Positions 1 to 10,658 of a stretch of 64,000 bases of DNA are shown here, piece after piece. The position numbers and the translations under genes are program-made. Each line of letters opens with the position of its first letter. The stretch's first letter is position 1. Below the pieces are notes generated by a model. That model worked only from the letters and a program-made list of their open reading frames with translations, did not search any database and was not told where the DNA came from. Origin of the DNA: Halomonas sp. HAL1 (GTDB lineage Bacteria; Pseudomonadota; Gammaproteobacteria; Pseudomonadales; Halomonadaceae); the NCBI RefSeq assembly GCF_030544485.1, contig NZ_CP130610.1:310001-374000 (forward strand), written 5' to 3'.

Positions 1-1
1 C

Positions 2-1198
2 CGTATTGCTGCGCAAACCGCTAAGCAGGTTATCGTACAGAAAGTGCGTGAAGCTGAGCGGGCTGAAGTCGTGCGCCAATATGCAGATCGTGAAGGCGAA
101 CTGGTTGCCGGCATTGTTAAGAAAACCACCCGCGACGGTCTGATCATTGATTTGGGCGAAAACGCTGAGGCGTTTTTACCCCGCAATGAAATGATCCACG
201 GTGAGCGTTACCGCATGAATGAGCGGGTGCGTGCCCTGTTGGTCAAAGTAGACCCGGACGCTCGTGGCGCCCAGCTCCAGCTATCGCGGACATGTCCCGA
301 GCTGATCATCGAGCTGTTCAAAATTGAAGTGCCTGAAATCGCTGAGCAGCTGATTGAGATTAAAGGGGCTGCGCGGGATCCCGGTTCGCGCGCCAAAATT
401 GCGGTTAAAACCAATGATCGCCGTATCGACCCCGTGGGTGCCTGTGTGGGTATGCGCGGTTCGCGAGTTCAAGCAGTCTCGTCCGAGCTGCAAAACGAGC
501 GTGTCGATATTGTGTTGTGGGACGACAATCCCGCCCAGTTGGTAATTAATGCCATGGCGCCCGCCGATGTTGGGTCTATCCTTGTTGACGAAGATGCCCA
601 CGCGATGGACGTGGCCGTAGCGCAAGATAATCTGGCTCAGGCCATTGGCCGTAGCGGCCAGAACGTGCGTTTGGCCTCTGAGCTTACCGGCTGGCGGATT
701 AACGTCATGACCGAAGAAGAAGCAGAGTCTAAGCGCGACCAAGAGATTGATAGCCTGGTGGACTCTTTCATCCAGCACCTTGAAGTGGATGAAGATGTCG
801 CTCGCCTGTTGGTGGAAGAGGGGTTCACTACCCTGGAAGAAGTCGCCTACGTGCCGATGGAAGAGATGCTCGAAATCGAAGAGTTCGATGAAGAATTAGT
901 AGAGCAGCTACGCGCACGTGCGAAAGACGAGCTGCTGACGATGGCAATTGCCTCGGAAGAAGCGCTAGACGGTGCCCAACCAGCAGCTGATCTGCTGGAG
1001 ATGGATGGCATGGAGCGCCACCTGGCCTTCATTTTGGCCAGTCGCGGCATTGTCACTATGGAAGATCTCGCCGAGCAGTCTGTCGACGATCTGGTCGATA
1101 TCGAGGAGTTGGACGAAGCGCGCGCAGCGGCACTGATCATGACTGCCCGTGCGCCCTGGTTTGAAGTCGATGACGCATCGGATTCGAACACACAGTAA
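2..1198 (+). CDS. nusA: Transcription termination/antitermination factor NusA (5' truncated by window)
   Basis: NusA binds RNA polymerase and nascent RNA and modulates pausing, termination and antitermination. The frame is open from base 2, so about 100 N-terminal residues lie outside the window; 398 residues remain. Visible in order are the S1 domain ([19 protein letters not shown]), two KH modules ([14 protein letters not shown] and [16 protein letters not shown]), and two acidic C-terminal helical repeats, both with the EE-rich [21 protein letters not shown] pattern. That repeat pair is typical of gammaproteobacterial NusA. It is followed 27 bases later by infB in the conserved nusA-infB order. 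An internal GTG at 44 is not the true start, because homology continues upstream of it. Confidence 0.97.
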   Translation, partial: RIAAQTAKQVIVQKVREAERAEVVRQYADREGELVAGIVKKTTRDGLIIDLGENAEAFLPRNEMIHGERYRMNERVRALLVKVDPDARGAQLQLSRTCPELIIELFKIEVPEIAEQLIEIKGAARDPGSRAKIAVKTNDRRIDPVGACVGMRGSRVQAVSSELQNERVDIVLWDDNPAQLVINAMAPADVGSILVDEDAHAMDVAVAQDNLAQAIGRSGQNVRLASELTGWRINVMTEEEAESKRDQEIDSLVDSFIQHLEVDEDVARLLVEEGFTTLEEVAYVPMEEMLEIEEFDEELVEQLRARAKDELLTMAIASEEALDGAQPAADLLEMDGMERHLAFILASRGIVTMEDLAEQSVDDLVDIEELDEARAAALIMTARAPWFEVDDASDSNTQ

Positions 1199-1225
1199 AC
1201 AGGTCACGGGCTGAGGAGGGTCAAT

Positions 1226-3805
1226 ATGTCAGATATGACAGTTAAAGATTTCGCAGGAAAGGTGGGCCGTGATGTGCCCCGCCTACTAGAGCAAATGAAA
1301 GAAGCAGGTTTAGAGCACGCTTCTGAAAGCGATGCTGTGTCTGAAGAAGATAAGCAAAAGCTGCTGAGTTTCTTGAAGAAAAGCCACGGTGGCAGCGACA
1401 CGGCTGAAGCGGGCAAAAACCGCATCACGCTGACGCGCAAAACCCGTAGCCGTATTAATACTGGCGAGCGTGGCAAAACTATCGAAGTGCAGGTACGTAA
1501 GAAAAAGACTTACGTCAAAAGCGCTGAAGATGAGAAGCCGAAAGCGCCAGAGCCTAGCTACACCGGCCCACGCCAGTTAGTGGGCGATATGGCGGAAGCG
1601 GAAGCTGAGCGCAAAGTAAACGATGCGCGTGTCGCTGAAGAAAAAGCAGCTGCGCAGAAGGCCCAGGCAGCTAAAGCGGCTGAAGAAGCAGCGAGCAAGA
1701 AAGATGCCGTCGCTAAAAAGCCAGCTGACGCCAAGCCGAGAGCTGAAAAAGCGCCTGTAACGCCTGATCTCGACGTGCCTAATCTGCAAATCGACGATAC
1801 CCCGTCTGGTGACGATATGCCGCCGGCGCCGCCGAAAGAGGGCCGCTCTGACCGTCGTACCGCGCCGCCGAAGAAAACGGCAGCGAAGGCCAAAGGTCGT
1901 CGTGACGATGAAGATCGTGGTGATCGCGAAGAGCGTAAACGCGGTGGCGGCGGTAAGAAGGTAAAACGTGCCGAACAACGTCGTGGTGGTCGCCGTGGTG
2001 GCAACCAAACCGGCAATGGCAAGCACGCTTTCCAGAAACCGACTCAGCCGATGGTGCGTGAAGTATCGATCCCAGAATCGATCAGCGTGGCGGAATTGGC
2101 CGACAAAATGTCGATCAAGGCTAACGAAGTGATCAAGGCCATGTTTAACATGGGCGCAGCGGTCACCATCAACCAAACTATCGATCAGGATACGGCGGCG
2201 ATCGTGGTGGAAGAGATGGGCCATACCGCGAAGCTGGTTAAAGATGACGCGCTGGAAACGGAAATGCTCGAAGGCATCTCCTACGAAGGCGAAGAGATTA
2301 CTCGCTCACCCGTTGTTACGGTGATGGGTCACGTTGACCACGGTAAAACCTCGCTGCTGGATTATATCCGTAAGGCGAAGGTTGCCACTGGTGAAGCGGG
2401 CGGTATTACCCAGCACATCGGTGCGTATCACGTGGAAGATAACCACGGTGGCGTTACCTTCCTGGATACCCCAGGCCACGCGGCGTTTACCGCCATGCGT
2501 GCCCGTGGTGCCAAGGCAACGGACGTCGTGATTCTGGTCGTTGCAGCGGATGACGGCGTGATGCCGCAGACCATTGAAGCGATTGAGCACTCCAAAGCCG
2601 CTGAAGTACCGATGGTGGTGGCGGTGAATAAGATCGATAAGCAGGGTATCGACCTGGATCGCATCAAGAACGAGCTTTCCCAGCACGGCGTGATTTCGGA
2701 AGAGTGGGGCGGTGACACCCAGTTTGTTCACGTGTCTGCTAAGACAGGTGAAGGTATGGAAGAGCTGCTGGAAGCTATCCAGCTGGCCTCCGAAGTGCTT
2801 GAGCTAAAAGCCGTGCCTTCCGCGCCAGGTAAAGGTGTGGTGGTTGAGTCACGCCTTGATAAAGGCCGTGGCCCGGTCGCTACCGTACTGGTTCAGAACG
2901 GTACACTGAAAAAGGGCGATATCGTCCTGGCGGGTCTACATTATGGTCGTGTGCGTGCGCTGACCAACGAACTTGCCCAGCAGGTTGATTCGGTTGGTCC
3001 GGCCATGCCGGTAGAGATCCAAGGCTTAGGCGGTACACCGGATGCCGGTGATGACTTTATGGTCGTCGCCGACGAGAAAAAAGCCCGCGAAGTGGCTAAT
3101 TTCCGTCAAGGCAAATACCGCGAAGTACGCCTGGCGCGTCAGCAGAAGGCCAAACTGGAGAACATGTTCAGCCAGATGGGCCAAGACGAAGTGGCCAAGG
3201 TCAATGTCGTCCTCAAAGCCGACGTTCAAGGCTCCCTGGAAGCGATCAAAGGCGCCCTGGAAGAGCTCTCCACCGATGAAGTGGAAGTGGCCGTGGTTTC
3301 TTCGGGTGTGGGTGGTATCACCGGTACCGATGCCAACTTGGCACTTGCTTCTGAAGCTATCGTGGTCGGCTTCAACGTCCGTGCTGATGCCGCTGCCCGT
3401 GAGATCATCGAGCGTGAAGGCCTGGATCTGCGCTATTACAGCGTCATCTACCAGTTGATCGACGAGGTCAAACAGGCGATGAGCGGTATGCTCGCACCTG
3501 AATGGAAAGAAGAGATCGTCGGTATTGCCGAAGTACGCGACGTCTTCCGTGCACCGAAAATTGGTGCAATCGCTGGCTGTATGGTGATTGAAGGCAACGT
3601 GCATCGTAATAAGAAGATCCGCGTGCTGCGTGACGACGTGGTGATCTACGAAGGTGAGCTCGAATCGCTGCGCCGCTTCAAAGACGATGTGCAGGAAGTG
3701 CGCAACGGCATGGAGTGTGGTATCGGCGTGAAGAACTACAACGATGTCCAAGTCGGCGATAAGATCGAAGTCTTCGACCAAGTGAAGGTCGAGCGCAGCC
3801 TGTAA
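1226..3805 (+). CDS. infB: Translation initiation factor IF-2
   Basis: IF-2 is the GTPase that brings initiator tRNA to the ribosome. The 859-residue length fits the long proteobacterial form. Residues 1-55 form an IF2_N-like domain, followed by a long low-complexity charged linker rich in Ala, Glu, Lys and Arg (to about residue 270) and a second IF2_N domain. The G domain starts near residue 366 with G1 [10 protein letters not shown]3 DTPGHAAF and G4 NKID. Domains II to IV follow to the C terminus. The start is ATG with a strong GAGGAGG ribosome site. It sits between nusA and rbfA in the conserved operon. Confidence 0.98.
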   Translation: MSDMTVKDFAGKVGRDVPRLLEQMKEAGLEHASESDAVSEEDKQKLLSFLKKSHGGSDTAEAGKNRITLTRKTRSRINTGERGKTIEVQVRKKKTYVKSAEDEKPKAPEPSYTGPRQLVGDMAEAEAERKVNDARVAEEKAAAQKAQAAKAAEEAASKKDAVAKKPADAKPRAEKAPVTPDLDVPNLQIDDTPSGDDMPPAPPKEGRSDRRTAPPKKTAAKAKGRRDDEDRGDREERKRGGGGKKVKRAEQRRGGRRGGNQTGNGKHAFQKPTQPMVREVSIPESISVAELADKMSIKANEVIKAMFNMGAAVTINQTIDQDTAAIVVEEMGHTAKLVKDDALETEMLEGISYEGEEITRSPVVTVMGHVDHGKTSLLDYIRKAKVATGEAGGITQHIGAYHVEDNHGGVTFLDTPGHAAFTAMRARGAKATDVVILVVAADDGVMPQTIEAIEHSKAAEVPMVVAVNKIDKQGIDLDRIKNELSQHGVISEEWGGDTQFVHVSAKTGEGMEELLEAIQLASEVLELKAVPSAPGKGVVVESRLDKGRGPVATVLVQNGTLKKGDIVLAGLHYGRVRALTNELAQQVDSVGPAMPVEIQGLGGTPDAGDDFMVVADEKKAREVANFRQGKYREVRLARQQKAKLENMFSQMGQDEVAKVNVVLKADVQGSLEAIKGALEELSTDEVEVAVVSSGVGGITGTDANLALASEAIVVGFNVRADAAAREIIEREGLDLRYYSVIYQLIDEVKQAMSGMLAPEWKEEIVGIAEVRDVFRAPKIGAIAGCMVIEGNVHRNKKIRVLRDDVVIYEGELESLRRFKDDVQEVRNGMECGIGVKNYNDVQVGDKIEVFDQVKVERSL

Positions 3806-3823
3806 GGTTGCGAGGAGCTAAAC

Positions 3824-4240
3824 ATGCGCGAATTTAAGCGTACCGACCGGGTAGCCGACCAGCTCCAAAAGGAGCTGGCGGTGTTGATCCAACGTGAAGT
3901 GAAAGACCCACGTTTAGGTATGGTCACCGTTAGCGGCGTTACCGTTAGCCGTGACCTTGGCTACTCCGATGTCTACGTCACTTTGTTGGGTGAGCAAGAA
4001 CCCGAGCGTATTAAAGAAAACCTGCAAGTGCTTAAGCGTGCCGCCGGTTTTCTAAGAAGCCAGATTGCTAAGCGCATCAAGCTACGTCACGTACCGGAGC
4101 TGCGTTTTCATTTCGATGAAAGCGTGGTGCGTGGTCAGCAACTCTCTTCATTGATTGATGAAGCGGTGACCACGGATCGTGCACGCTATCAAGATGACGA
4201 GGATGACGCCGACGCCGAGCAAAGTGAGGAAACTCGCTAG
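3824..4240 (+). CDS. rbfA: Ribosome-binding factor A
   Basis: RbfA is a KH-fold maturation factor that binds the 30S subunit and helps process the 16S 5' end, especially in the cold. The 138-residue protein starts MREFKRTDRVADQLQKELA and has the family core KDPRLGMVTVSGVTVSRDL and the RHVPELRFHFDESV segment. The acidic C-terminal tail (DDEDDADAEQ) is commonly variable. It starts 18 bases after infB with a GAGGAG ribosome site, and its TAG stop overlaps the GTG start of truB by one base, suggesting translational coupling. Confidence 0.97.
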   Translation: MREFKRTDRVADQLQKELAVLIQREVKDPRLGMVTVSGVTVSRDLGYSDVYVTLLGEQEPERIKENLQVLKRAAGFLRSQIAKRIKLRHVPELRFHFDESVVRGQQLSSLIDEAVTTDRARYQDDEDDADAEQSEETR

Positions 4241-5160
4241 TGGCGCGCCAACGTCGCGGTTTGCCGGTCAATGGCGTACTGCTGCTGGATAAGCCCAAGG
4301 GCGTTTCCAGCAACCATGCGCTGCAGCGTGTTCGTCGGTTATTCCAGGCTCAAAAAGCCGGACACACCGGCACGCTAGACCCGATGGCAACCGGCTTATT
4401 GCCGATCTGCCTTGGAGAAGCGACCAAGTTCTCGTCGCACTTGCTTGAAGCCGACAAGGTGTATCGCACCCGGGTAGAACTGGGGGTAATCACCGATACC
4501 GGCGATGCGGAAGGCTCGGTGATGGAGCAGCATGAGGTTCCCAGCCTAAGCGTCGATGACGTAAAAGCTGTGCTCACCCGCTTTCGCGGTGAGATTGACC
4601 AAGTGCCGCCCATGTATTCGGCTTTAAAGCATCAGGGCAAAAAACTCTACGAGTTGGCCCGTGAAGGCAAACACGTAGAGCGTGCAGCACGCCGGATAAG
4701 CGTGTATGATGCGCGCCTGCTTTCATTTGATGGCACGGCTTTCGAGCTGGAAGTAAGTTGCAGTAAAGGCACTTATATCCGCACGTTAGCCGAAGATATT
4801 GGTCAGGCGCTTGGCTGTGGCGCGCACATTAGTCAACTAAGAAGGCTCACAACAGGGCCCTTTTTAGCCGACGCGATGTGGACGCTAGAGGCCTTGGAAG
4901 CGTTAGCCGACCAAGCCGCCTTGGAAGCTGAGCTAATGCCCGTGGATGTGCTCGTTGATCATTTACCGTTACTGACAGTCGATGACACCGCTCACGCCCG
5001 TTTGGCCCATGGCCAGCCCGCTACTCTTGAAACCGGCGCATTAGCCGCGGACGACGTAGCCAGACTTTATTACGCCGAGACGTTTATCGGCCTTGGTGTA
5101 GTGAAAGGTGCCCAGGAAGTGGCGCCTAAGCGGCTGTTAAGTACCGTCGCTATCTCGTAA
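4240..5160 (+). CDS. truB: tRNA pseudouridine-55 synthase
   Basis: TruB converts U55 to pseudouridine in the T-loop of tRNAs. It is 306 aa, the usual size. The N terminus has GVLLLDKPKGVSSNHALQ, and the catalytic motif is GHTGTLDPMATGLLP with Asp as nucleophile. Later motifs PPMYSALKHQGKKLYELAR and CSKGTYIRTLAEDIG are also present, and the C-terminal part is PUA-like. The start is GTG, overlapping the rbfA stop codon by one base. The downstream gap to rpsO is 129 bases. Confidence 0.97.
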   Translation: MARQRRGLPVNGVLLLDKPKGVSSNHALQRVRRLFQAQKAGHTGTLDPMATGLLPICLGEATKFSSHLLEADKVYRTRVELGVITDTGDAEGSVMEQHEVPSLSVDDVKAVLTRFRGEIDQVPPMYSALKHQGKKLYELAREGKHVERAARRISVYDARLLSFDGTAFELEVSCSKGTYIRTLAEDIGQALGCGAHISQLRRLTTGPFLADAMWTLEALEALADQAALEAELMPVDVLVDHLPLLTVDDTAHARLAHGQPATLETGALAADDVARLYYAETFIGLGVVKGAQEVAPKRLLSTVAIS

Positions 5161-5224
5161 GACCTGTTGCAAGGACGCCGCAGACTACGTGAAAATAGTA
5201 AGATGCAAGACGCACATAGTAGCT

Positions 5225-5250
5225 TGAGACTGCAAATATGCGTGGTCTCA
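5225..5250 (+). promoter_or_regulatory. Inverted repeat in the rpsO leader
   Basis: TGAGAC (5225-5230) and GTCTCA (5245-5250) form perfect 6-base arms around a 14-base AT-rich loop, 40 bases before the rpsO start. The position is where S15 leaders fold for autoregulation in other bacteria, but this structure is not recognisably one of the known S15 leader classes. It could equally be chance. Confidence 0.25.
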
Positions 5251-5289
5251 CCCATTCATTTTTAGGCATATTGCTTACTGGAGATACAG

Positions 5290-5559
5290 ATGGCTTTAAC
5301 CGCTGAGAAGAAGGCCGAGATCGTCACTGAATACGGCCGCGGCGATAACGATACCGGATCCCCTGAAGTGCAGGTTGCACTGCTGAGCGCCAACATCAAT
5401 GGCCTGCAGGACCACTTCAAGACCAACAAGCAGGATCACCACTCTCGTCGTGGTCTGATCCGCATGGTTAACCAGCGTCGTAAGCTGCTGGACTACCTAA
5501 AGCGTAAAGATTTCGAACGCTATCAATCTCTGATTCAGCGTTTAGGTCTGCGTCGTTAA
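5290..5559 (+). CDS. rpsO: 30S ribosomal protein S15
   Basis: S15 is a primary binder of the central domain of 16S rRNA and forms bridge B4 to the 50S subunit. The 89-residue length is standard. Family-defining stretches include [18 protein letters not shown], the [19 protein letters not shown] loop, and the C terminus [12 protein letters not shown]. The ATG has a GGAGAT ribosome site upstream. A strong intrinsic terminator follows within 25 bases, so rpsO can form its own transcript with pnp downstream, as in other gammaproteobacteria. Confidence 0.98.
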   Translation: MALTAEKKAEIVTEYGRGDNDTGSPEVQVALLSANINGLQDHFKTNKQDHHSRRGLIRMVNQRRKLLDYLKRKDFERYQSLIQRLGLRR

Positions 5560-5580
5560 GCGTTAACGGCAACGATTAGA

Positions 5581-5614
5581 AACGGGCAGCTCCCAAGGAG
5601 CTGCCCGTTTTTTT
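5581..5614 (+). terminator. Intrinsic terminator after rpsO
   Basis: AACGGGCAGCTCC, a CAA loop and GGAGCTGCCCGTT make a perfect 13-base-pair GC-rich stem followed by a run of Ts. It lies just downstream of the rpsO stop, so it separates rpsO from pnp transcription, at least partially. Confidence 0.92.
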
Positions 5615-5740
5615 ATGTTTCGAGTTGACGACGAGAGGGAACAGGTAGCCCTAACGCGCTCCAGCGCCTAGAATGGTAACGAGTCAAAACGACCTAAACG
5701 AATAGACAAGTAGATATTGATAATGCTGAAGGAAGTCGCT

Positions 5741-7891
5741 GTGAATCCGGTAAAGAAAACGTTCCAGTACGGTCGTAGCACCGTCACGCTCGAAACCGGG
5801 CGTATTGCTCGCCAAGCTACCGGCGCTGTCATGGTAACAATGGATGACACCGTCGTGCTGTGTACCGTTGTTGCTCGCAAAGAGGCAAACCCGAGCCAAC
5901 CCTTTTTCCCCCTCTCGGTACACTACCAAGAGAAAACCTACGCGGTGGGCAAAATTCCTGGCGGCTTCTTCAAGCGCGAAGGGCGCCCCACTGAAAAAGA
6001 GACGCTAACATCGCGACTGATTGATCGCCCTATCCGCCCGCTATTCCCCAAAGGCTTTATGAACGAAGTGCAGGTTGTCTGTACCGTTCTCTCCACCGAT
6101 CGTAACCACGATCCGGATATCGCCGCTTTGCTTGGCACCTCCGCGGCGCTGAGCATCTCTGGCGTACCGTTTAGTGGCCCGATTGGCGCGGCTCGCGTTG
6201 GCTTTAACGAAGAGAAAGGCTACTTCCTCAACCCGACGGTTGAAGAACTGGCCACTTCTGAGCTCGACATGGTCGTCGCCGGTACTGAAAAAGCCGTGCT
6301 GATGGTTGAGTCCGAAGCCAAAGAGCTGCTTGAAGACGAGATGCTGGGTGCCGTACTGTTCGGTCACCAGGAGATGCAGGTCGCCATCAGTGCGATCAAC
6401 GAGCTGGTCGCTGAAGCGGGCAAGCCGCGCTGGGAATGGCAGGCAGCTGAAGAAAACGTGGCGCTTAAAGCCGCCATGGCCGATGCCTTTGAAGCGAAAG
6501 TGGGCGATGCCTATCGCATCACTGACAAGATGCAGCGCCAAGATGCGCTAGCTGAGCTGAAAGCTCAAGCCATTGAGCAGCTGGCAGCCGATGAAGGCGA
6601 ACCGGTTAATGACAAGTTCAGTAAAGATGACGTGAAAGGTGCCTTTGCTGGATTGGAAAAACGCGTTGTCCGTTCACGCGTGGTAAAAGGCGAGCCGCGC
6701 ATTGACGGTCGTGATAACCAAACCGTGCGCCCCTTGGCCATCGAAGTCGGTGTGCTGCCCAAAGCGCACGGCTCTGCTGTTTTCACTCGCGGTGAGACCC
6801 AGGCGATTGCCGTGGCAACGTTGGGCACGCTGCGTGATTCTCAGCTCATCGAATCGTTGGAAGGTGAGCGTAAAGACCGCTTTATGCTGCACTACAACTT
6901 CCCTCCCTACTCAGTGGGCGAAGCTGGCTTTATGGGTGGCCCGAAACGTCGTGAAATCGGTCACGGCCGCTTGGCGCGTCGTGGCGTGCAGGCCATGCTG
7001 CCCGCCGAAGATGCTTTCCCGTATACCATTCGTGTAGTGTCCGAAATCACCGAGTCTAACGGTTCAAGCTCTATGGCCTCTGTGTGTGGCTCTTCGCTGG
7101 CCTTGATGGACGCGGGTGTGCCGCTAAAGGCTCCGGTTGCTGGTATTGCCATGGGCTTGGTGAAAGACGCTGATGGCTTTGCGGTATTGACCGATATCCT
7201 GGGTGACGAAGATCACCTTGGCGATATGGACTTTAAAGTGGCCGGTTCTGAAGAGGGCATTACCGCCCTGCAGATGGACATCAAGATCGAAGGCATCAAC
7301 GAAGAGATTATGGAGCTCGCGCTGCAGCAAGCACTGACCGCGCGTTTGAGTATTCTCGAGCAGATGAATGTCGTGATCAGCCAGAGCCGTAGCGATGTCT
7401 CCGACAACGCGCCGTCCATGGCAACCATTAAAATTGATCCTGATAAGATTCGTGACGTTATCGGTAAAGGCGGCGCGACGATTCGCAAAATTTGCGAAGA
7501 CACCGGTGCATCTATTGATCTCGACGACGATGGCACCGTACGTATCTACGCGGAAGATAAAGCCGCTGCGAAACGCGCCATCGATACCGTACTGGCGATT
7601 ACCGCAGAAGCGGAAATTGGCAAGCTGTACAACGGAAAGGTAGTCCGTATTGCCGACTTTGGTGCGTTTGTTAACATCATGCCGGGAACCGATGGCCTGG
7701 TGCACATCTCGCAGATCGTTGCTGAGCGCGTTAATAACGTGCGTGACTTCTTGAACGAAGGCGACGACGTGATTGTTAAGGTGCTGGATATCGACAACCG
7801 CAACCGCGTGAAGCTGTCGATGAAAGAGATCACCGAAGAAGAGAAAGCTGCTTTTGTCGCAGAAGCAACGGAAGCCGAAGCCACGATTTAA
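5741..7891 (+). CDS. pnp: Polyribonucleotide nucleotidyltransferase (PNPase)
   Basis: PNPase is a phosphorolytic 3'-5' exoribonuclease and degradosome component. The protein has two RNase PH-like halves (first [19 protein letters not shown], second after [11 protein letters not shown]), a KH domain ([17 protein letters not shown]) and a C-terminal S1 domain ([18 protein letters not shown]). I place the start at GTG 5741, because AAGGAAG lies 6 bases upstream and the family N terminus begins MNPVKK. In-frame TTG 5717 and ATG 5723 upstream are less likely. From this start it is 716 aa, the normal length. Confidence 0.96.
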   Translation: MNPVKKTFQYGRSTVTLETGRIARQATGAVMVTMDDTVVLCTVVARKEANPSQPFFPLSVHYQEKTYAVGKIPGGFFKREGRPTEKETLTSRLIDRPIRPLFPKGFMNEVQVVCTVLSTDRNHDPDIAALLGTSAALSISGVPFSGPIGAARVGFNEEKGYFLNPTVEELATSELDMVVAGTEKAVLMVESEAKELLEDEMLGAVLFGHQEMQVAISAINELVAEAGKPRWEWQAAEENVALKAAMADAFEAKVGDAYRITDKMQRQDALAELKAQAIEQLAADEGEPVNDKFSKDDVKGAFAGLEKRVVRSRVVKGEPRIDGRDNQTVRPLAIEVGVLPKAHGSAVFTRGETQAIAVATLGTLRDSQLIESLEGERKDRFMLHYNFPPYSVGEAGFMGGPKRREIGHGRLARRGVQAMLPAEDAFPYTIRVVSEITESNGSSSMASVCGSSLALMDAGVPLKAPVAGIAMGLVKDADGFAVLTDILGDEDHLGDMDFKVAGSEEGITALQMDIKIEGINEEIMELALQQALTARLSILEQMNVVISQSRSDVSDNAPSMATIKIDPDKIRDVIGKGGATIRKICEDTGASIDLDDDGTVRIYAEDKAAAKRAIDTVLAITAEAEIGKLYNGKVVRIADFGAFVNIMPGTDGLVHISQIVAERVNNVRDFLNEGDDVIVKVLDIDNRNRVKLSMKEITEEEKAAFVAEATEAEATI

Positions 7892-7926
7892 TCAGTTCGA
7901 TTTAAATCGCTAGTTAGGTTTTTGTT

Positions 7927-7959
7927 ATCGCCCTCGTAGCCCCTGGCTGCGGGGGCGAT
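7927..7959 (+). terminator. Probable terminator after pnp
   Basis: ATCGCCC and GGGCGAT pair over a 19-base loop that can extend the stem with further GC pairs. A T-rich but interrupted stretch (GTTGTTTAT) follows. It lies 36 bases after the pnp stop. Confidence 0.55.
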
Positions 7960-8030
7960 GTTGTTTATGAGGCATTGGTCTGTCAGATGTACATTTGCCA
8001 AGTGCAGGTTGGTTGGCTAGGGAGAAGTAA

Positions 8031-9200
8031 ATGGAGCAGGAACAAGCGCCACGCTGGTGGGCGGTGGTGGCCGTAATGATCGGCATTTTTTTATTGGTGA
8101 CCGCTGAACAGCTGCCGATTGGGCTGCTCTCTCAAGTGGCCGCTTCAATGGGTGTTACGCCAGGTATGGCGGGCTTGATGGTCACCGTACCTGGCGTCGT
8201 CGCTGCCTTTTCAGCCCCGCTGTTACCGGTCGCGGTGGGGCGCTTGGATAGGCGCATCATGCTCACGGTATTGATGATCGTCATGGTAGCCGGGAGTGTG
8301 TTGTCGGCCCTGGCGAGCAGTTTCATACTGCTGCTTGCCGCTCGGGTGTTGGTGGGGCTTAGTATTGGTGGGTTTTGGGCCGTTGCCGGCAGTATTGCCC
8401 CGCGCCTAGTGCCTGAAGCGCAGGTGCCAAAAGCAATGACGATGATCTTTGGTGGCGTCGCGGCGGCCTCCGTGTTGGGTGTGCCGCTAGGCACGCTGTT
8501 GGGGGATCTAAGTAACTGGCGGGTCGCCTTTGGCGCACTGGGCGTTTTTAGCCTGTTAACAGCGATTGCGCTGTGGTGCTGGCTGCCGCCATTACCTCCA
8601 AGGGAGCCGGTGCGCCTGCGCGTACTGGCGCAGCAATTCAGCAATCGGGGAGTGCGGGTGGCGGTGTTAACCACAGGCTTTGTGGTGGTTGGCCACTTTG
8701 CCGCCTACACCTTTATTAGCCCCATTTTGCAAGAGATCAGCGGTATTTCCCAACGTCATGTGGGCAGCTTGCTACTACTCTATGGGGCGGCGGGTATTCT
8801 GGGCAATATCGCGGCCGGGATGTTTGCCGGACGCCACCCCTACCGCGCCGTGCTGGCGATTCCCAGTCTGTTGCTACTCGTTGTAGCTGTGTTCCCCGTG
8901 CTGGGTGTGCAGCCGAGCAGCGGCGTTATGTTGTTAATGGCGTGGGGCGCGGTGTTTGGCAGCGTCTCGGTCAGCATCCAGACCTGGATTTTACGCACCG
9001 CGCCCAATACCGAAGCCGCCACGGCTTTGATGGCCTTCACTTTCAACATGTCCATTGGCCTTGGGGCCATGCTGGGTGGGCGTACTGTCGATGGTACTAG
9101 CTTACCCATTGCCATGTGGGCGGCATCGGGGCTATTCCTGCTGGGGGCACTATTGGTGATTAGTACGCCAGCCAGGGTGGTCGGAGTGAAATCGCGTTGA
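8031..9200 (+). CDS. MFS transporter, drug/sugar exporter type
   Basis: This 389-residue very hydrophobic protein has about 12 predicted membrane segments, as in the DHA1/AraJ-like branch of the major facilitator superfamily. The loop after the second helix contains GRLDRR, the usual motif A position, and the fifth-helix region has GVAAASVLGVPLGTLLGD (motif C-like), typical of antiporters. The substrate cannot be read from the sequence. The ATG is preceded by GGGAGAAG. It stands alone between pnp and a convergent thiolase, with a bidirectional terminator between them. Confidence 0.85.
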   Translation: MEQEQAPRWWAVVAVMIGIFLLVTAEQLPIGLLSQVAASMGVTPGMAGLMVTVPGVVAAFSAPLLPVAVGRLDRRIMLTVLMIVMVAGSVLSALASSFILLLAARVLVGLSIGGFWAVAGSIAPRLVPEAQVPKAMTMIFGGVAAASVLGVPLGTLLGDLSNWRVAFGALGVFSLLTAIALWCWLPPLPPREPVRLRVLAQQFSNRGVRVAVLTTGFVVVGHFAAYTFISPILQEISGISQRHVGSLLLLYGAAGILGNIAAGMFAGRHPYRAVLAIPSLLLLVVAVFPVLGVQPSSGVMLLMAWGAVFGSVSVSIQTWILRTAPNTEAATALMAFTFNMSIGLGAMLGGRTVDGTSLPIAMWAASGLFLLGALLVISTPARVVGVKSR

Positions 9201-9217
9201 CCCCATAAGCGCCAAAA

Positions 9218-9242
9218 AATGCCCCCAGCAGTTGGGGGCATT
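9218..9242. terminator. Bidirectional terminator between the MFS gene and thiolase
   Basis: AATGCCCCC, AGCAGTT and GGGGGCATT form a 9-base-pair stem. On the minus strand it is followed by a run of Ts (plus-strand AAAAAA at 9214-9219), an excellent terminator for the thiolase. On the plus strand the tail is weaker. Confidence 0.85.
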
Positions 9243-9274
9243 ACATTCATGATTAGCGATTACCAGCGAGTTAT

Positions 9275-10453
9275 TTAAGGGCGCTCAATGGCCAGCGCCA
9301 CACCCTGGCCACCGCCGATACACAGTGTCGCAAGACCTTTCTTAGCATCACGAGCGATCATTTCGTGCAGCAGTGATACCAGTACGCGACAGCCTGAGGC
9401 ACCAATCGGGTGGCCCAAGGCGATGGCGCCGCCATTAACGTTCACCTTGCTGACATCCCAGCCAAGCTCTTTGTTGACGGATAGCGCTTGTGCTGCGAAC
9501 GCCTCGTTGGCTTCTGCTAGGTCTAGTTCATCCAAGCTCCAGCCCGCTTTCTCTAGACAGCGGCGGGTAGCGGGCGCAGGACCAATCCCCATAATAGCCG
9601 GGTCAACAGCGGCGTTGGCGTAAGCGGCAATACGCGCTAGCGGCTCCAGGCCAAGCTCTTTGGCTTTTTCAGCGGAGCAAATCATCACCACGGCCGCACC
9701 ATCGTTTAATGAAGAGGCGTTACCCGCCGTAACGGTACCATCTTTTTTAAACGCCGGTTTCATACCCGCCAGTTTTTCGGCGCTGACTTCGCGCGGGTTC
9801 TCGTCGGTATCAAAGACGACCGGGTCGCCTTTACGCTGAGGAATTTCTACCGGCACTATTTGGCTTTTGAATTTACCCTCTTTGATGGCATTTGCGGCGT
9901 TCTGCTGAGATTGGGCAGCAAATTTATCCATCTCTTCGCGAGTGATGCCGTACTTCTCGGCTAAGTTCTCAGCGGTAATGCCCATGTGATAGTCGTTGAA
10001 CGCGTCCCACAGGCCGTCATGCACCATGGTATCGATGGCTTTCCAATCGCCCATGCGCTGACCGTTACGCGAGTTAGGCAATACGTGGGGCGAGGCAGAC
10101 ATATTCTCCTGGCCGCCAGCCAGAATCAGGTCGGCATCGCCGCAGCGAATTGCCTGCGTGGCGAGGTGAATCGCTTTAAGACCCGAGCCACATACTTTGT
10201 TGATGGTCATGGCGGGTACCGAGGCCGGTAAGCCGCCTTTGATCGATGCTTGGCGAGCTGGGTTTTGGCCGACGCCTGCGGTCAACACCTGGCCTAGCAG
10301 TACTTCATCAACTTGGTCGGGGGCTACGCCGGTTGATGAGAGGATATCTTTAATGACTAAAGCGCCAAGGTCACTTGCCGGGATGCCAGCCAGTGAACCA
10401 CCAAAGGCACCAACAGCGGTGCGGCGCGCCGCAACAATGACTACTTCTTTCAT
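9275..10453 (-). CDS. Acetyl-CoA C-acetyltransferase (thiolase)
   Basis: This biosynthetic-type thiolase condenses two acetyl-CoA to acetoacetyl-CoA, the first step to polyhydroxybutyrate, or runs in reverse in degradation. At 392 aa it matches PhaA/AtoB. The catalytic residues are all present: Cys88 in [12 protein letters not shown], His348 in [14 protein letters not shown] and Cys378 in CIGGGQG. It starts at ATG with an upstream GGAG ribosome site. It stands alone, with no phaB or phaC nearby, so a PHB-specific role is inference. An imperfect 14-base tandem repeat lies in its promoter region. Confidence 0.95.
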   Translation of the reverse strand: MKEVVIVAARRTAVGAFGGSLAGIPASDLGALVIKDILSSTGVAPDQVDEVLLGQVLTAGVGQNPARQASIKGGLPASVPAMTINKVCGSGLKAIHLATQAIRCGDADLILAGGQENMSASPHVLPNSRNGQRMGDWKAIDTMVHDGLWDAFNDYHMGITAENLAEKYGITREEMDKFAAQSQQNAANAIKEGKFKSQIVPVEIPQRKGDPVVFDTDENPREVSAEKLAGMKPAFKKDGTVTAGNASSLNDGAAVVMICSAEKAKELGLEPLARIAAYANAAVDPAIMGIGPAPATRRCLEKAGWSLDELDLAEANEAFAAQALSVNKELGWDVSKVNVNGGAIALGHPIGASGCRVLVSLLHEMIARDAKKGLATLCIGGGQGVALAIERP

Positions 10454-10506
10454 AAGATGACTCCTGGAGTTAAAAGCAGGCAGTCTGATTCCAGATGCCC
10501 GGTTGG

Positions 10507-10560
10507 CGTACTCTGTCAGCCGTACTCTTTTAGACGTGCTCTGTCAGCCGTCTCTTCAGC
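10507..10560. repeat. Four imperfect 14-base tandem repeats upstream of thiolase
   Basis: Four consecutive units start CGTACTCTGTCAGC, CGTACTCTTTTAGA, CGTGCTCTGTCAGC and CGTCTCTTCAGC (the last two bases shorter). They lie 54-107 bases upstream of the thiolase start codon, in the expected promoter region. They could be regulator half-sites on successive turns or simply slippage-prone sequence. Confidence 0.6.
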
Positions 10561-10607
10561 ATAGGGGAAGGGTGCGCATTGCGGCAATACGCTTTTATAA
10601 GCAAATT

Positions 10608-10633
10608 AAAACGGGCCACAAAATGGCCCGTTT
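10608..10633 (-). terminator. Intrinsic terminator of the panD transcript
   Basis: AAACGGGCCA, CAAAA and TGGCCCGTTT form a 10-base-pair stem with an AT-rich TTTTAATTT tail on the minus strand. It starts 26 bases downstream of the panD stop codon. Confidence 0.85.
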
Positions 10634-10658
10634 GAGAAAAGCTTGAAGTGTCCTTCGT

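Noticed and set aside
3026-3781. 251-residue minus-strand ORF within infB
   Set aside because: It is antisense to the conserved IF-2 domains and is His-rich low-information translation; a shadow of infB.
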